DNA of 64,000 nt, taken from contig JARWIR010000062.1 in NCBI GenBank assembly GCA_029959085.1, forward strand, positions 434,001 through 498,000. The letters run 5' to 3'. The DNA is from Nemophila menziesii (Eukaryota > Streptophyta > Magnoliopsida > Boraginales > Hydrophyllaceae). Position 1 is the first letter of the stretch; each line of letters opens with the position of its first letter. The translations under genes and the position numbers were made by a program. Positions 60,581-64,000 of the stretch are shown piece by piece. Under the pieces are notes generated by a model. The model ran no database searches and was not told where the DNA came from. It saw only the letters and a list, made by a program, of their open reading frames with translations.

Positions 60581-61508
60581 GTGCTCCAAAACTTGAAGAG
60601 TATTATAAAAAAATATTAAGATTATTGTTAATAGTTATATGTATACGATGTATTTTCAGTTCGCCTCTTCGGAAAATTGTGGACTTTTGTTTCCTTCCAA
60701 TTGGATATATTTTATGGATTTATAGGGAAGAAAGAAGTTTTAACTTTTTTACCCTTATTATTAGATTTTAGTTAGAGTGATGTTTGGTTTGGTTTACCCA
60801 ATAAAGGTTGTACATTTATGATTCTCAAATCATTTTGATATATTTATTTTCCTAAAAAGTCACTATATGTAAACCCACCTAACAAAAAGGAAGAACAAAA
60901 TCATAAACTAAGACCACCAAGAAAGTAAATTCAAGGGCAATGTTGACCAAAGAAAAAATTTATAATGACTGGATTATAGTAAAGAAATAGTAAAGGGAGT
61001 ATAATAAATGAAAGGATAGGAGAATATTTAATCTTATCTGGACTAGTATAAATAGATGAAAAAATTTCTTTAAAAGATTATATAATTGGGTTAATAACCT
61101 AAAAAGTCTATAACCAAGCAATTGTTGTCCAAAAGGTCCAATCAAATTAAAAGCCCATAATACACTTACTTGCCCCATTAGTATAGAGAAATTTATATAA
61201 CAAGCTCTATATTTTATTACACATAACATAATAAAAAAACTCAGATTACATGCAAAATCCAAAACATTTTCACTTCAATTTCATAAAATTTTAGATTTTC
61301 CCTTAAAACATTCATTAATCCAAAAACAACAATCAGCAAGATTAAACATCCAAATACTATAAAGGAAAGAACCTCGAAGAAGATCCAAGGAACTGAGCAT
61401 AACACGGGTACATTTTCTCATTTTATCTAGTTTTAAATGGTAAAAATATTTATAATAGATGAATTAAACATTATAGGTTAATGGGTTTGCTAAATGTTCA
61501 TGATTTAC

Positions 61509-64000
61509 TAACAATAATTGTGGATATCGTGTATGATTAAATGGATAATTTTATACAAAATAAAGTGGATGCAGTTACGGTAATAGGAAAATAGGTGTAC
61601 ACTATTATGTAATAATTTGGGGCTCCTTAGCCACTATATTCAAATTCAATCTTCTGTTTTGTTTTCTTCATTTAAGTTATAAAAATCCTTGTTTTAGATC
61701 AGTAATGAATAATAGGGTTTTTAGTTAGGGTAACAATCATGTTTTGTTAAAGACCAACGTGTGTAATGGGTAGATTAACTATTGCAAGTATATACTTTGG
61801 TAGTTGTAATGAAATATTTTCTTAAATATTTAAAGAAAAATAAAATAAATCATAGATTGAAAGATTGACATTTATTTAAATTTATTTTAGGATATTTATT
61901 TATTTATATAACTAAATAACAATTAGATATAATTTTGATTATGAAATTAATATTTTATTTATGTATAATCATTAACATATGTTTGTATGGATTTTGTACT
62001 CAGGTTTTACAAAATTAAGATTTTGATCATGTTAAGGATAAGATCTGTTATGATAAATAAAAGAATAAGATCGTTGATCATGTCATTTCAGCTAATCCCT
62101 AAGATTTTATTTTTTATGGTGGTAAGATTTACTTAATTTATATGAAATTTTTAATTGTTGTTGTGATTGAAAGTAATATGCAGTAGTAACTGAAATTTTG
62201 TTTAATATTGCCTTCGTCCATTTCCACTGTGATTGGACATGGTAGTAGTATATATAACTTGGAAAAACCAAATACTCTTAAGCGTTTTTTGTACAATTTA
62301 AAAGACTAAATTGTTGTTCCTCATAGTCCTAAAATAATAAACAATCTGGTTCTCATATGAGATACATGGTCTCTTAAAACAAACATGTCAGTTATCTGCA
62401 TTTAGAAAACTAAAATGAAAGATAAAAAACCCTTTAGAATAATTAAATACACATATATGATGTTCACTAATATTATTTAGACTACTATTGTAGTATGTCA
62501 GTTTCCCATTTTTTTAGTGTTTACACACATAGGGTTGGCCAAATCATGTGATGTTAATTTCCTATAAAATTATAAGAAATCTACCTAGAATATTTCACCA
62601 AGAACTCTTTATGTTTTTACAGACCAGTTTCAATATGGTAACATAATTTATGAGATAACATATCTAAATATAAACAGTAGAAATTTAATAGTAGTTGACT
62701 TCTCAGTATTTGGTAGATAGAACTTTTGTTATCTTAGAAGTATTCAGTAATATTATGAATTGCACTATTAATCCCTATATTGTGCAGGGTTCATTAAAAC
62801 ACATCTCGAATAATCCAAATAAAAAATAAGCTTATTGCTTAAGTGTCTAGGACAGAAGGGACCACCTATATGATGTAGGCTTTACATTGGGTGAACTTTC
62901 CAACATGAAGGAAATTGATTATCCGGTTATAATGGAGGATTCTATTTACATAATTTCAATTGCAGGCTCTTACAATGACTTGATCTGCCTATACTATTTT
63001 TGTTCACATAAAGAAGATACAATCATTTTGTGAAATCCTTCAACTCGAAAGCAAATTCAATTATATACCTTTATTTTGAAAGATGTCAAATACACCCCTA
63101 TGTTACCCCCTACGTTACAATAATATTATTTAGTTAGACATATGATTTATTAACCCATTATTTCCTTATATAATAATATGCCTTGATGTTTATGTAATAT
63201 GAACTCTTAATTTTTCTATATGATATCTCAAATACTTAGATTAAAGTAGTATTACTCAATTGTTTGACCAATGGGGTCTTGCTACCACTTAGGTGTATAC
63301 GTCTTATGCTACATTCAATGAGGACACACATCCTAATATTTGAAAGATTGATATGCTCTCACGCATACATATGTAGTCTTCCTTCATTTTACTCGAAAAG
63401 AGATTCTCATTCTTAAAAGATGATCGAAACAATATAAAATTTATTAGATTCCGAGTTTAATATGGTGGAACTAATATATGCAAATTTGGTAAGTCGAGAC
63501 ACATTTCACTCGGGATGCATTGATCTTGATAGGTTTTTTCTATTTCAAATCTTAATTTTTTATATATGCGAGAAACTATAGGTTTTTTGTCTAATTTGTG
63601 TTTGATGTGCATTTACAATCTTATCTTTCCCCTTTTTCTAGATTTTGATGTTTTAAATTGTAAATCTGATGAGGAGGTGGAATTTTTTATTGGTTGAATT
63701 AAATTTTAATAAATGTATTATATTTCTTATTTAAATTATTATAAGGGTTTTAGAAGATTGTTAATGACTAACAAATGCAAATGCATTGATGAGGCAATTG
63801 CTAATAAGGAAATTCCAAGCAATGTTCATCAATTGCCTTTTCAACCAAACTTACTCATTTAATTAAATCCTCAAGAAATTAACTTCATTATAAATCATGT
63901 GATTGCTTCAATGTGCTTTTTAGTGTTGTAAATTGGTGTTAGAGTTAATTGGCTCGCTCAACGAGCATCAGATATTTATCTCTCATGTACTTTGTTAAGG
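61509..64000 (+). repeat. Tandem array unit U10 (long type, cut by window end)
   Basis: Near-copy of the first 2.5 kb of U6, including the F-box module from ~62190. Whether KH is absent downstream cannot be seen, but U6 predicts that it is. Confidence 0.85.
62788..63120 (+). pseudogene. F-box-associated domain gene fragment in U10
   Basis: Same text and lesions as U6 with a few extra substitutions, such as gcttaagtgtc for gctacagtgtc and aatgacttgatc for aatggcttgatc (Gly to Asp in the NGL motif). Confidence 0.6.

Larger units (their letters stand above)
57345..61508 (+). repeat. Tandem array unit U9 (short type, KH module; near-copy of U5)
   Basis: 4.16 kb and shorter than U5 by the 22 bases of the (TA)n tract. 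KH present, F-box absent, same decayed LINE remnant. Confidence 0.88.
57001..64000 (+). repeat. Recent segmental duplication, copy B (partner 35655-42676)
   Basis: Nearly identical to copy A to the end of the window. Differences I noticed include a C/A change at 35794 against 57140, an A/C change at about 35831 against 57177, the 22-base shorter (TA)n tract, two changes in the KH exon 2 region (cagaatccatgt for caaaatccacgt), and isolated changes in the U6/U10 head. Confidence 0.9.

Noticed and set aside
1..64000. Bacterial-type systems (CRISPR, operons, defence islands, phage)
   Set aside because: No such repeats or gene-dense strands. Splice signals, F-box, KH, LINE and LTR elements all indicate a plant nuclear genome.
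1..64000. Centromeric satellite interpretation of the array
   Set aside because: Units are 3.4-7 kb, gene-derived and divergent, unlike the short, homogeneous satellites usual in plant centromeres.

Overview
The window looks like nuclear DNA of a flowering plant, probably a eudicot. It is very AT-rich, has plant-style GT..AG splice borders and (TA)n microsatellites, and carries LTR retrotransposons primed by plant tRNAs, LINE remnants, and relics of an F-box gene and a KH-domain gene. I could not fix the species. No complete, clearly functional gene is visible, and there is nothing bacterial, no CRISPR array and no rRNA gene.

About 48 kb of the 64 kb is a degenerate tandem array. I count ten copies of one ancestral unit, all on the + strand: U1 1-6628, U2 6629-12264 (tail lost), U3 27773-31819 (head lost), U4 31820-35998, U5 35999-40184, U6 40185-46938, U7 46939-50380, U8 50381-57344, U9 57345-61508 and U10 61509-64000 (runs off the window). 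Each complete unit has a common head, a common middle, a LINE-derived stretch read on the minus strand, and a promoter/first-exon-like tail. Two optional modules vary. Long units (U1, U2, U6, U8, and U10 as far as seen) carry a ~3 kb module containing an F-box-associated-domain pseudogene. Short units U3, U4, U5 and U9 carry a KH-domain gene fragment instead. U7 carries neither. No unit carries both.

The segment from about 35655 to 42676 (end of U4, U5, start of U6) recurs almost unchanged at 57001-64000. This gives a higher-order period of ~21.3 kb (short, long, short, long) and points to a recent duplication.

The array is broken between 12265 and 27772 by a nest of mobile DNA: unassigned AT-rich sequence; a Mutator-like terminal block joined to a 1.2 kb foldback palindrome; a Gypsy-like LTR fragment; a minus-strand Copia-like LTR of ~1.68 kb with its initiator-Met primer site and an embedded tRNA-like promoter; a second Mutator-like terminal block; and a minus-strand, probably non-autonomous Gypsy-like element (21845-27772) with a tRNA-Asp-type primer site and one 422-codon ORF. 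That ORF and the KH reading frame of U3 are the only reading frames that look possibly translatable.
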